From contig NZ_JARXVE010000004.1 of assembly GCF_029893345.1 (NCBI RefSeq), forward strand, positions 124,001 through 188,000: a DNA stretch of 64,000 nucleotides, written 5' to 3'. The notes below the pieces were generated by a model. The model did not search any database and was not told where the DNA came from. It saw only the letters and a list, made by a program, of their open reading frames with translations. Numbering within the stretch: position 1 is the stretch's first letter; the number at the start of each line of letters is the position of its first letter. The translations under genes were made by a program, and so were the position numbers. Positions 38,167-46,642 of this stretch are shown here, piece after piece. The DNA is from Mycolicibacterium frederiksbergense (GTDB taxonomy: Bacteria > Actinomycetota > Actinomycetes > Mycobacteriales > Mycobacteriaceae).

Positions 38167-39086
38167 GCTTGCGCGCCTCCTGAGGCTGTGGCGGTCAGGC
38201 GTTCCTTGGCGATTTCCTCGCCGACCTTGGTCGCCGCGGCGGTCATGATGTCCAGATTTCCAGCGTAGGGCGGCAGGTAGTCACCGGCACCCTCCACTTC
38301 CACGAAGACGGTGACCAGGTGGTTTCCACCGTTGACCACCGACGGTTCGTCGAACTGCGGTTCATTGAGCAGGCGGTACCCCGGCACATAGGTCTGCACC
38401 TCGGCGACGACGTCCTTGATGGACTGGGTGATCGCGACGTGGTCGGCGTCCTCCGGGATCGCGCAGAAGATGGTGTCGCGCATGATCATCGGCGGCTCGG
38501 CCGGGTTGAGGATGATGATCGCCTTGCCCTTGCGGGCCCCACCGATATCACGCACACCCGCACTCGTGGTCTTGGTGAACTCGTCGATGTTGGCCCGGGT
38601 ACCCGGGCCGGCCGACGCCGAGGACACCGACGCCACGATCTCGGCGTAGGGCACGTCCACCACACGGGACACCGCGTACACCATCGGGATGGTGGCCTGG
38701 CCACCGCAGGTCACCATGTTGACGTTGGGTGCGTCCAGGTGCGCCCGCAGGTTGGCCGGCGGGATGACACCGGGGCCGACGGCGGCCGGGGTCAGGTCGA
38801 TGGCCCGGATGCCGGCCTCGGCGTAACGCGGGGCGGCGTCGCGGTGCACGTAGGCGCTGGTGGCCTCGAACACCATGTCGGGCTTCTCATCCTGGGCCAG
38901 CAGCCAGTCCACACCTTCGTGCGACGTCTCCAGACCCAACTTGCGGGCCCGGGCCAGACCCTCGGACTCCGGATCGATGCCGATCATCCAGCGCGGCTCC
39001 AGCCACTCCGAACGCAACAGCTTGTAGAGCAGGTCGGTGCTGATATTGCCCGACCCGACGATGGCAACAGATGCCTTATCAGCCAC
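38163..39086 (-). CDS. hsaG: Acylating acetaldehyde/propionaldehyde dehydrogenase
   Basis: A 307-aa DmpF/BphJ-type enzyme. The N-terminal Rossmann motif is [14 protein letters not shown], and the catalytic cysteine lies in [12 protein letters not shown]. It oxidises the aldehyde released by HsaF to acyl-CoA with NAD and CoA, giving propionyl-CoA in steroid breakdown. It forms a complex with HsaF and shares a 4-base overlap with it. The hsaE stop is 22 bases upstream. Length and motifs are typical of the family. Confidence 0.95.
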   Translation of the reverse strand: MADKASVAIVGSGNISTDLLYKLLRSEWLEPRWMIGIDPESEGLARARKLGLETSHEGVDWLLAQDEKPDMVFEATSAYVHRDAAPRYAEAGIRAIDLTPAAVGPGVIPPANLRAHLDAPNVNMVTCGGQATIPMVYAVSRVVDVPYAEIVASVSSASAGPGTRANIDEFTKTTSAGVRDIGGARKGKAIIILNPAEPPMIMRDTIFCAIPEDADHVAITQSIKDVVAEVQTYVPGYRLLNEPQFDEPSVVNGGNHLVTVFVEVEGAGDYLPPYAGNLDIMTAAATKVGEEIAKERLTATASGGAQA

Positions 39087-39108
39087 ATTGGCTCCTAAAT
39101 TCGAAACG

Positions 39109-39894
39109 TCACTCGAAAGACAGGTGTACTGAACCTAACCCGGCGAACTCCGCGACGAAATCGCTGCCGGGAGGTGCATCTATCGCACGCATGCACGCGC
39201 CCGGCAACACCACGTCACCGGCCTTCAGACGCACCCCGAACTGCTCGACCTTGCGGGCCAGCCAGGCCACCGCGGTGACCGGATTGCCCAGCACCGCATC
39301 GCTGCGTCCCTTGGCCACGACCTCACCATTGTTGATCAGCACGGCATCGATATTGCAGATGTCGATGTCCTTGGGTGACACCCGCGCTTCACCGAGCACC
39401 CATCCCGCGCTCGACGCGTTGTCGGCGATGGTGTCGCACAGTTTGATCTGCCAGTTGGTGATCCGGGTGTCGATCAGCTCGATCGCCGGGGCGAACGCCG
39501 CCGTCGCGGCCAGCACGTCTTCCTCGGTGCAGCCGGCCCCGGGCAGATCGTCGGCCAGGATGAATCCGACCTCCACCTCGACCCGCGGGTACAGGTAGTT
39601 CGACGATTTGACCGGGACGTCCTCGAACACCTGCATCTCGTCGAGCAGGTGCCCGTAATCCGGTTCGTCGACGCCCATCATGTCCTGCATCGCCTTGCTG
39701 GACAGCCCGACCTTGTGGCCGATCACCCGGGCGCCCTCGGCGACCCGCTGGCGGATGTTGATCAGCTGAATCTCGTAGGCGTCGACGACATTGATGTCGG
39801 GGTAGCTGTCGGTCAACGGGGTCATCGGAACCCGGCTGCGCTCGGCCTGGGCCAGGTCGGCGGCCAGCTGGGCACGCACCTCGTCACTGAGCAT
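39109..39894 (-). CDS. hsaE: 2-hydroxypenta/hexa-2,4-dienoate hydratase
   Basis: A 261-aa hydratase of the MhpD/BphH family, with [13 protein letters not shown], the metal-ligand region [15 protein letters not shown] and a C-terminal [12 protein letters not shown]. It adds water to 2-hydroxyhexa-2,4-dienoate, giving the substrate of HsaF. ATG at 39894 is preceded by GAGGGG about 11 bases upstream, and the N-terminus matches mycobacterial HsaE. It is divergent from kstD; the 73-base spacer carries a KstR box that may control both directions. Confidence 0.93.
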   Translation of the reverse strand: MLSDEVRAQLAADLAQAERSRVPMTPLTDSYPDINVVDAYEIQLINIRQRVAEGARVIGHKVGLSSKAMQDMMGVDEPDYGHLLDEMQVFEDVPVKSSNYLYPRVEVEVGFILADDLPGAGCTEEDVLAATAAFAPAIELIDTRITNWQIKLCDTIADNASSAGWVLGEARVSPKDIDICNIDAVLINNGEVVAKGRSDAVLGNPVTAVAWLARKVEQFGVRLKAGDVVLPGACMRAIDAPPGSDFVAEFAGLGSVHLSFE

Positions 39895-39952
39895 TATGGT
39901 GAATTCCCCTCACTTCATTGACCGGGGTAGTTGTTGGATCGCCGGCCAATTC

Positions 39953-39966
39953 TATAACGTGTTCTA
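39953..39966. promoter_or_regulatory. KstR operator
   Basis: TATAACGTGTTCTA fits the KstR consensus TnnAACnnGTTnnA at every fixed position. It ends one base before the kstD ATG at 39968, inside the 73-base hsaE/kstD spacer. KstR represses the mycobacterial cholesterol regulon and is released by a steroid-CoA ligand. A site this close to the start codon would block transcription or early elongation of kstD; the promoter itself probably overlaps it. Confidence 0.85.
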
Positions 39967-39967
39967 C

Positions 39968-41677
39968 ATGACTGGACAGGAGTACGACGTCGTCGTTGTC
40001 GGTAGCGGCGCTGCCGGCATGGTCGCCGCCCTCACCGCTGCCCACCAGGGCCTCTCGACAGTAGTCGTAGAAAAGGCTCCACACTATGGAGGTTCCACTG
40101 CGCGGTCAGGCGGTGGTGTGTGGATCCCGAACAACGAAATCCTCAAGCGCGACGGGGTCAAGGACACCCCCGACGCCGCCCGCACCTACCTGCACAAGAT
40201 CGTCGGGGACGTGGTGCCGGCCGAGAAGATCGACACCTATCTGGATCGCTCCCCGGAGATGCTGTCGTTCGTCCTGAAGAACTCCCCGCTCAAGCTGTGC
40301 TGGGTGCCCGGCTACTCCGACTACTACCCGGAGATGCCCGGCGGTAAGCCCACCGGCCGCTCGGTGGAGCCCAAGCCGTTCAACGCCAAGAAGCTCGGGG
40401 CCGACGAGAAGGGCCTCGAACCGCCATACGGCAAGGTGCCGCTGAACATGGTGGTGATGCAGCAGGACTACGTGCGGCTCAACCAGCTCAAGCGTCATCC
40501 CCGCGGTGTGCTGCGCAGCCTCAAGGTGGGCATTCGCTCGGTGTGGGCCAACGCCACCGGCAAGAACCTGGTCGGCATGGGCCGCGCGCTGATCGGACCG
40601 CTGCGCATGGGCCTACAGAAGGCCGGGGTTCCGGTTCAGCTGAACACCGAGCTGACCGATCTCTACGTCGAAGACGGCGTCGTTCGCGGCATCTATGTGC
40701 GCGATGCGCGTGACGAATCCGCTGAGCCGCAACTGATCCGGGCGCGCCGCGCGGTGATCCTGGGCTCCGGCGGGTTCGAGCACAACGAGCAGATGCGGGT
40801 GAAGTACCAGCGCGCACCGATCACCACCGAGTGGACCGTGGGCGCCAAGGCGAACACCGGCGAGGGCATCCTGGCTGCCGAAAAACTGGGTGCTGCACTC
40901 GAATTCATGGAGGACTCGTGGTGGGGCCCGACGGTCCCACTGGCCGACTCACCGTGGTTCGCACTGTCGGAGCGCAACTCCCCCGGCTCGATCATCGTCA
41001 ACCTGGCCGGCGAGCGGTTCATGAACGAATCGATGCCCTACGTCGAGGCCTGCCACCACATGTACGGCGGACAGTACGGGCAGGGCGACGGCCCCGGCGA
41101 GAACGTTCCCGCGTGGCTGATCTTCGACCAGCAGTACCGCGACCGCTACATCTTCGCGGGTCTGCAGCCCGGACAACGCATTCCGAAGAAATGGCTGGAG
41201 TCCGGCGTCATCGTCAAGGCCGACACCCTGGCCGAGCTGGCCGCGAAGACCGGCCTGCCCGAAGAGGCCTTCGCCGCGACCGTCGACCGGTTCAACGGCT
41301 TCGCCCGCTCCGGGGTTGACCAGGACTTCCACCGCGGCGAGAGCGCCTACGACCGCTACTACGGCGATCCGACCAACAAGCCCAACCCCAACCTGGGCGA
41401 GATCAAGCAGGGACCGTTCTACGCGGCCAAGATGGTGCCGGGCGATCTGGGCACCAAGGGCGGTATCCGCACCGACGTGCACGGACAGGCGCTGCGCGAC
41501 GACAACTCCGTGATCGAGGGCCTGTACGCCGCAGGTAATGTCAGCTCGCCGGTGATGGGTCACACCTATCCCGGGCCCGGCGGCACCATTGGTCCCGCCA
41601 TGACATTCGGATACCTCGCGGCACTGCACATCGCCGGAGCCGCCCCGGCGGCGACATCCAACTTGAGGAAGGCTTAA
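39968..41677 (+). CDS. kstD: 3-oxosteroid delta-1-dehydrogenase
   Basis: A 569-aa flavoprotein that introduces the 1,2 double bond into 3-ketosteroid rings and so prepares ring B opening. The FAD-binding motif VVVGSGAAGMVAAL is at the N-terminus, followed by the family stretch YGGSTARSGGGVW; the C-terminus has GHTYPGPGGTIGPAMTFGY. The frame is open 24 codons further upstream (ATG 39896), but ATG 39968 is chosen: the protein then starts MTGQEYDVVVVGSG like M. tuberculosis Rv3537, and the upstream segment contains the KstR box. No good ribosome site is seen, so the mRNA may be nearly leaderless. The next gene follows after two bases. Confidence 0.95.
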   Translation: MTGQEYDVVVVGSGAAGMVAALTAAHQGLSTVVVEKAPHYGGSTARSGGGVWIPNNEILKRDGVKDTPDAARTYLHKIVGDVVPAEKIDTYLDRSPEMLSFVLKNSPLKLCWVPGYSDYYPEMPGGKPTGRSVEPKPFNAKKLGADEKGLEPPYGKVPLNMVVMQQDYVRLNQLKRHPRGVLRSLKVGIRSVWANATGKNLVGMGRALIGPLRMGLQKAGVPVQLNTELTDLYVEDGVVRGIYVRDARDESAEPQLIRARRAVILGSGGFEHNEQMRVKYQRAPITTEWTVGAKANTGEGILAAEKLGAALEFMEDSWWGPTVPLADSPWFALSERNSPGSIIVNLAGERFMNESMPYVEACHHMYGGQYGQGDGPGENVPAWLIFDQQYRDRYIFAGLQPGQRIPKKWLESGVIVKADTLAELAAKTGLPEEAFAATVDRFNGFARSGVDQDFHRGESAYDRYYGDPTNKPNPNLGEIKQGPFYAAKMVPGDLGTKGGIRTDVHGQALRDDNSVIEGLYAAGNVSSPVMGHTYPGPGGTIGPAMTFGYLAALHIAGAAPAATSNLRKA

Positions 41678-41679
41678 AA

Positions 41680-42540
41680 GTGCCGATCGACGTCGAGAAG
41701 GCGCTGGCCGCCGACCTGGACCCCATCGAGTTCTCCTGGACCAGCAGCGACATTCAGCTGTATCACCTCGGTCTGGGGGCGGGCGCGGACCCGATGGATG
41801 AGCGCGAGCTGCGCTACCTGACCGACAACACCCCGCAGGTGCTGCCGACGTTCGGCAATGTGGCGGCCAGCTTCCACATGACCGAGGCCCCGACCGTGCA
41901 GTTCCCCGGTATCGACATCGAGCTGTCCAAGGTGCTGCACGCCAGCGAGGCGGTCAGTGTCCCCGGCCCGATCCCGACCAGCGGTACGGCGCAGTCCAAG
42001 CAACGCTTCACCGAGATCTGGGACAAGGGCAAGGCCGCGGTCATCGTCAGCGAGACCACGGTGACCGATCCGTCCGGCACCGTGCTGTGGACCACCAAGC
42101 GGTCGATCTTCGCCCGCGGCGAGGGCGGTTTCGGCGGCGAGCGCGGTCCGTCGACCTCGGTCGAAATGCCCGACCGCGCACCCGATATCGAGATCACGCT
42201 GCCGACGCTGCCGCAGCAGGCCCTGCTGTACCGGCTGTGCGGGGACCGCAATCCCCTGCACTCCGATCCGGCATTTGCCAAGGCGGCAGGCTTCGACCGG
42301 CCGATCCTGCACGGGCTGTGCACCTACGGCATCGGCTGCAAGGCCATCGTCGACAACCTGCTCGACGGCGACGTGTCCCAGGTGGACAGCTATGGCGCCC
42401 GGTTCGCCGGCGTGGTGTTCCCCGGCGAGACCCTGCAGGCCAATATCTGGAAAGAAGACGGCAAGTTCATCGGCGTGCTCACCGCACCGTCACGGGACAA
42501 CACCGTCGTCTTGTCGGGTGTGGAGCTCGCCCCGGCGTAA
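41680..42540 (+). CDS. chsH3: MaoC-type enoyl-CoA hydratase of steroid side-chain degradation
   Basis: A 286-aa double-hotdog hydratase. The second half has the hydratase-2 motif: RLCGDRNPLHSDPAFA followed by FDRPILHGLCTYG, with the Asp and His of the catalytic pair. It is orthologous by position and appearance to M. tuberculosis Rv3538 and should hydrate an enoyl-CoA intermediate of the cholesterol side chain. The GTG start at 41680 lies two bases after the kstD stop, so both are one transcript under KstR. It is the last recognisable gene of the steroid block; M. tuberculosis has a PPE gene here, whereas in this window a polysaccharide locus begins. Confidence 0.87.
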   Translation: MPIDVEKALAADLDPIEFSWTSSDIQLYHLGLGAGADPMDERELRYLTDNTPQVLPTFGNVAASFHMTEAPTVQFPGIDIELSKVLHASEAVSVPGPIPTSGTAQSKQRFTEIWDKGKAAVIVSETTVTDPSGTVLWTTKRSIFARGEGGFGGERGPSTSVEMPDRAPDIEITLPTLPQQALLYRLCGDRNPLHSDPAFAKAAGFDRPILHGLCTYGIGCKAIVDNLLDGDVSQVDSYGARFAGVVFPGETLQANIWKEDGKFIGVLTAPSRDNTVVLSGVELAPA

Positions 42541-42760
42541 CCGGGCGGGAGGCCGTGCTCGAGCTGGTCGAGATCAACTCGCAGACCGAGCAGTTTCAGG
42601 AATCGGCTACACCGTCCGATGATGTCGTACACACCGTCGGGGCGACGACGGGCAAGGTCACCGGTGTGCAAACAATTGACTGTGCGGCCCAGAGCATCAG
42701 CGCCGGCATCGCATCGTCGACCGTCGGCGTGTCGTAGTCGGCGACCACTTGATTGCTCAC
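42541..42760 (-). pseudogene. Relic of an AMP-forming acyl ligase (adenylation hinge region)
   Basis: Read on the minus strand, about 42541-42690 encodes LHTGDLARRRPDGVYDIIGR, then SRFLKLLGLRVDLDQLE. This is the hinge region (motif TGD...R...K.LG.R.....E) of an acyl-CoA synthetase or acyl-AMP ligase. There is no start, no N-terminal core and no C-terminal end: the reading runs into the tail of chsH3. Just upstream a different frame looks related, which suggests a frameshift. It is a dead fragment left at the junction between the steroid block and the polysaccharide cluster. Confidence 0.7.
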
Positions 42761-42933
42761 CCCCGTGATCCCGCAAGATGATGCCGCACACGATGAAGAT
42801 TCGTGGCGACATAGTGCGTAACCCGCCACACCATCAACGAACTTCTTGTACGTTGCCGAAATGAAACCACCGACCAGGTGGCGCATACCGGGCCGTCCCA
42901 CTGACGCTCCCACCGTGAACGAGATGCGTACGC

Positions 42934-44532
42934 ATGAGTAGCAGCGAATGGACGTTCGACGCGATTGTGGTCGGATCCGGAGCCACTGGCTCGTGGGCTG
43001 CCAAAGAATTGACGGAATGCGGCCTGAGTGTCGTCGTATTGGAGGCCGGCAGGAACCTGGACCTCACCCGGGACTTTCCTACTGACGCAGCAGTGGGTGC
43101 GATGGGAATGGCGAGCCGCGCCAAGGCGGCCCTTTACGGTCAGCCGGTCCAGGCACGATGTGCCGCCTTTTATGAGAGCACCAAGCACCTCTATGTCGAT
43201 GACAGAAAGAATCCTTACACCACACCGGCAGGAAAACGGTTCCTCTGGTACCGGGGGCGCCAACTCGGAGGACGACTTCACACATGGTCGCGACATGTGC
43301 CGCGCATGTCGAACCACGAGTTCAAATCCGCGAGCCTCCGTGGCAATGGTATCGATTGGCCGCTCTCCTACGAAGATCTGGCTCCGTACTACGACGTCGT
43401 CGAGCGGACGCTCGGCGTTCACGGGAGTCCCGCGGATATTCCCAACTGCCCCGATGGACAGTTTATTGGTCCCGCGAAAACGACAAAGATCGAAGAGAAA
43501 TTCTTGACCAATATCGCGCAGCGACTTCCGAACGTCCGCGCGACACACGGGAGAACAGTCAAGTACGACAAAGAGAGAATTCCGCTGCCGCTTAGGCTCG
43601 CCATGGGAACCGGTCGCCTCCGCATCCGGACAGACGCCGTCGTACGCCGATTACTGGTCGATGAGCGGTCAGGAAAAGCAGCGGGAGTCGAATTTGTCGA
43701 TCGAACCACTATGAATACGGAAGCGGTTTACGGAAAGATCGTCGTGTTGTGCGCATCGGCGATCGAGAGCGTACGGATCCTACTGAACTCGAAGTCCTCG
43801 AGGCACCCCTCGGGCGTCGGTGGTTCGTCGGGTCATCTCGGACGCTACGTATGCGACCACATCGCATACGCCCAGAGCGGGAGCGTACGTGCCGAAGATG
43901 CCGAGCCCAACCCGTCCGAGGATGGGTTCGATTTCGCGGCGACAGGCGTTTACATTCCGAGTTTCTGCGAAACTGAATCTGCGATTTTTCCCGGCGGATA
44001 CGGGATTCAGATCGGCATCGGCCGCGGCAAGCCGACCTGGAGCATGTACGCACTCGGGGAAATGCAACCGAGGTACGAAAATTGCGTGTCACTCGATCCG
44101 AACGTCAAGGATGCATGGGGTATCCCGGTGGCCAGAATCGAGTGCAGCCATTCTCAGGATGAGATGAAAATGGTCGCGCACATGAAACGAATGATCCCCG
44201 AAATTGCCGCCGCCGGCGGCCTGCCGATTGACAAGAACCACGACCTCGGACGCGGGAATATGATATTCCGGATGCTTCGATCCCGAATTTTTACCGACTA
44301 TGGCGCATACTGGCCCGGGGCTGCCGTACACGAAAGCGGTGGCGCGCGGATGGGAGACAAACCCGATAATTCGGTACTCAATCCGTATTGCCAGTGCTGG
44401 GATGCCGACAACGTGTTCGTGACCGATGGCGCCTGCTTTGTTTCACCCGGATTTCAAAATCACACGCTGACGATGATGGCCCTCACCGTGCGAACGTGTC
44501 AGTTCATCGCTCGCGACTACTTGAAGCACTGA
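42934..44532 (+). CDS. GMC-family FAD-dependent oxidoreductase
   Basis: A 532-aa flavoprotein with an N-terminal FAD motif VVGSGATGSWAAKEL, a glycine-rich loop WYRGRQLGGR and a C-terminal GMC signature: HESGGARMG, then NVFVTDGACFVSPGFQNHTLTMMAL containing the usual active-site Asn-His region. Enzymes of this subgroup oxidise sugar or polyol hydroxyls; the substrate here is unknown. ATG 42934 has GAGATG upstream. Its codon use is visibly less GC-biased than that of the steroid genes. It follows a 0.39-kb debris-filled gap and may be the first gene of the polysaccharide locus, acting on a sugar precursor (inference). Confidence 0.88.
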   Translation: MSSSEWTFDAIVVGSGATGSWAAKELTECGLSVVVLEAGRNLDLTRDFPTDAAVGAMGMASRAKAALYGQPVQARCAAFYESTKHLYVDDRKNPYTTPAGKRFLWYRGRQLGGRLHTWSRHVPRMSNHEFKSASLRGNGIDWPLSYEDLAPYYDVVERTLGVHGSPADIPNCPDGQFIGPAKTTKIEEKFLTNIAQRLPNVRATHGRTVKYDKERIPLPLRLAMGTGRLRIRTDAVVRRLLVDERSGKAAGVEFVDRTTMNTEAVYGKIVVLCASAIESVRILLNSKSSRHPSGVGGSSGHLGRYVCDHIAYAQSGSVRAEDAEPNPSEDGFDFAATGVYIPSFCETESAIFPGGYGIQIGIGRGKPTWSMYALGEMQPRYENCVSLDPNVKDAWGIPVARIECSHSQDEMKMVAHMKRMIPEIAAAGGLPIDKNHDLGRGNMIFRMLRSRIFTDYGAYWPGAAVHESGGARMGDKPDNSVLNPYCQCWDADNVFVTDGACFVSPGFQNHTLTMMALTVRTCQFIARDYLKH

Positions 44533-44626
44533 TAGCGGTCGAAGTGAAGTCTCAGGGCATGCCGTATGAAAAGCCGCAAGCGCCTATGAAGAGCGCAGTG
44601 CGGCGCAGGTCGATCGCCTCCGCCAA

Positions 44627-44708
44627 CGTAGTGGTGTCGAATCCGTACGGAGCGGACGACCCGTGGCTGACCCGCTATTGCGCCACCCCGCTACAACCGG
44701 GATGTTGA
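44627..44708 (+). pseudogene. Relic of a YdcF/DUF218-family gene
   Basis: The plus-strand frame ending at TGA 44706-44708 encodes VVVSNPYGADDPWLTRYCAT, then LQPGC and stop. The intact gene at 61724-62425 encodes LVVSNPRGKDDPWLTEYCAT at 62081-62143 and ends LEPGC. The relic thus joins an internal segment directly to the C-terminus, with about 264 bp missing and no N-terminal half. It proves that a second ydcF-like gene once stood here. It directly precedes the acyltransferase gene. Confidence 0.8.
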
Positions 44709-44709
44709 G

Positions 44710-45357
44710 TTGACAACGCCCAGTCAGCTCTATGATCGCTCCATGGCGCGCGACCGACGGTCGATACTGGTCCGCTTGGCACGAATCTGGGCGTATCCAT
44801 TGTGGCGCACAGCCATCCGCTCCCAATCGGCGGACGACATCATCGCCGACATCGATTGGTGGATGTCCTGCATCGGTGACGCCGAACTCCTCGGACTCGA
44901 CCGCTACTCACGATTCGCCTATCTCAGCGGGGCGTTGACCGAGTTCCGCACGCTCGTTCACTACCGCCTCCGGTGCATCCCACTGCCCCTGCGTTTTGTA
45001 TTGCGCAAGCTTTATCCGCCGGCGGCCACCCTGGTCCTCGAAGCCGACCGGATCGGCCCCGCCCTGTTCATCCAGCACGGTACCGCGACAATCGTCACCG
45101 CGGAGTCCATCGGCTCCCACTGCTGGATCAATCAGCAGGTCACCATCGGACACAACACAAAAGGCAGGCCGACGCTGCATGACCGCGTCCGAGTAGGGGC
45201 CGGCGCAATGGTCATCGGCCCGATCACACTGCACGACGATGCGACCGTAGGTGTGAACGCCACGGTGATCCATGATGTCGGCGTCGGAGTCACCGTCGTG
45301 GCCCCGACGGCAACGGTCCTCAATCCCGGGCCAGAGAACGACGGCGCACAAGCCTAG
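44710..45357 (+). CDS. Left-handed beta-helix (serine acetyltransferase-like) acyltransferase
   Basis: A 215-aa hexapeptide-repeat transferase with a helical N-terminal half and a CysE-like C-terminal beta-helix: IGSHCWINQQVTIGHN, VRVGAGAMVIGPI and VGVNATVIHDV. In a polysaccharide cluster such enzymes usually acetylate sugar hydroxyl or amino groups. The start is uncertain: TTG 44710 lies one base after the stop of the ydcF relic, and ATG 44743 is a second option; neither has a strong ribosome site. The last 38 bases overlap the 3' end of the convergent flippase gene. Confidence 0.85.
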   Translation: MTTPSQLYDRSMARDRRSILVRLARIWAYPLWRTAIRSQSADDIIADIDWWMSCIGDAELLGLDRYSRFAYLSGALTEFRTLVHYRLRCIPLPLRFVLRKLYPPAATLVLEADRIGPALFIQHGTATIVTAESIGSHCWINQQVTIGHNTKGRPTLHDRVRVGAGAMVIGPITLHDDATVGVNATVIHDVGVGVTVVAPTATVLNPGPENDGAQA

Positions 45358-46642
45358 GCACCCACAGGAGGTCGGGAATGACCTGCGCGGCAAAGATAGC
45401 CAGCGCAGACGCGTACGCGACACCCACCGCGCCGAACCGTACCGCTGCAATGCTTCCCACGGTGATGCTGATTACCGCCATGACCAGCGCCCACAATGCT
45501 TGCCAGCGCGCCTCATTGGGCCTGGTCAGCAGCACCGCGGCGGGGAGATGCAGGGCTTGGCCCACCAGAACGACGCCGAACGCCAGTGCGAGCGAGGCTG
45601 ATACGTCGATTCTCCCACCAGACAGCACCGATGCCGCCCATGGTCCTAGCAGTCCCAGACACAGCATGGCGATCACCCCCACCCCGGCAAGGGCACCGGT
45701 CAGCCGCCACCACATTCGAATTGTCACTTCAGTGGCTTCCCGCCGTTTGACGAATATCGGCCAATACGCCAGTGCCGCAGTCGACAACACCTGCCAGCCG
45801 ATTGCATAGATCTGTGCGATCAAGGCGTAACGCGACAGTTCCTCGGGCGTCGAGAGATGTGCAAGCAGAACCCGTCCGGCCTGCGAGCCAATCGGCAGGC
45901 CCACACCGGCGAGGAAGAGCCACATACTCCCGGCGAGCAGGCGGGAGCCGGTTCGAGAAGGCGACACCGGGGAGAATACGGTCCACCGCAATCCGGAAAG
46001 GCGCAATGCCAGCACCGTGCCGACCGTCTGACCGATGAGCAGTCCGCCCAAGGCTGAGATGCCGTACCAGATGCCACTCACATCGATCGCATACAACAAC
46101 CCGGTGATGCCGAGACCGAACGCCGGACAACTCATCAACACCAACGTGGCCAACGGATTTCGGTCTATGCCGACCAAGATGCGGGGGCCGAGACCGGCCG
46201 GAATGGTGAATGCGAAAACACACGCCGCGGCGGTGATCGCCCAGCGATCCTCTGGACCGCTGGCAAAGCCGACGAGGACGCCCCAGCCGTCGAGCATCAT
46301 GATGCACAGGGCGACCGTGATCAGCACACCTGCCACTCCGAACAGCACGCGGTACGCGCGCCGAATGACGTCGACGGCAGCGTCGCGGTTCTCCCCGCTG
46401 AGCATCGCGGCGGCGCTGAGCGCAGTGGCGCCAATGCCCAGATCAGCGAAGGGGAACAGCAACGTGATCGTGGCTACCAACGAAACCAGACCGAATACGG
46501 CTTCACCGGTTTCGCGCACGATGATCGCCGTATTCGCCAGTCCCAGCACGGCGGTGACGGGCGTGCCGAGAATTCGGTACAGCGGGCCGAGTAACAGCGC
46601 TCGGCGCTCCTCTGGTGCAAGTCGCCCCTGGTTCGCGGTCAT
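45320..46642 (-). CDS. Wzx-like polysaccharide flippase (MOP superfamily membrane protein)
   Basis: A 440-aa protein made almost wholly of hydrophobic helices (about 12 segments), with short charged loops and an Arg-rich C-terminus. This is the layout of Wzx/MATE-type transporters that flip undecaprenyl-linked repeat units across the membrane. The frame is open further upstream, but ATG 46642 is chosen because it overlaps the stop of the upstream GT2 gene by 4 bases; the extra N-terminal residues are Gly/Cys-rich and unlike a membrane protein. It is the third gene of the minus-strand operon with the Wzy-like protein and GT2. Confidence 0.82.
   Translation of the reverse strand: MTANQGRLAPEERRALLLGPLYRILGTPVTAVLGLANTAIIVRETGEAVFGLVSLVATITLLFPFADLGIGATALSAAAMLSGENRDAAVDVIRRAYRVLFGVAGVLITVALCIMMLDGWGVLVGFASGPEDRWAITAAACVFAFTIPAGLGPRILVGIDRNPLATLVLMSCPAFGLGITGLLYAIDVSGIWYGISALGGLLIGQTVGTVLALRLSGLRWTVFSPVSPSRTGSRLLAGSMWLFLAGVGLPIGSQAGRVLLAHLSTPEELSRYALIAQIYAIGWQVLSTAALAYWPIFVKRREATEVTIRMWWRLTGALAGVGVIAMLCLGLLGPWAASVLSGGRIDVSASLALAFGVVLVGQALHLPAAVLLTRPNEARWQALWALVMAVISITVGSIAAVRFGAVGVAYASALAIFAAQVIPDLLWVPRLVRRRSLARD

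Noticed and set aside
39896..39967. Upstream in-frame ATG for kstD
   Set aside because: It would translate through the KstR box and add 24 residues absent from known KstD proteins.
42596..42913. Minus-strand frame after chsH3 as a complete small gene
   Set aside because: Only a fragment resembles anything (acyl ligase), in another frame; there is no start signal or full domain.
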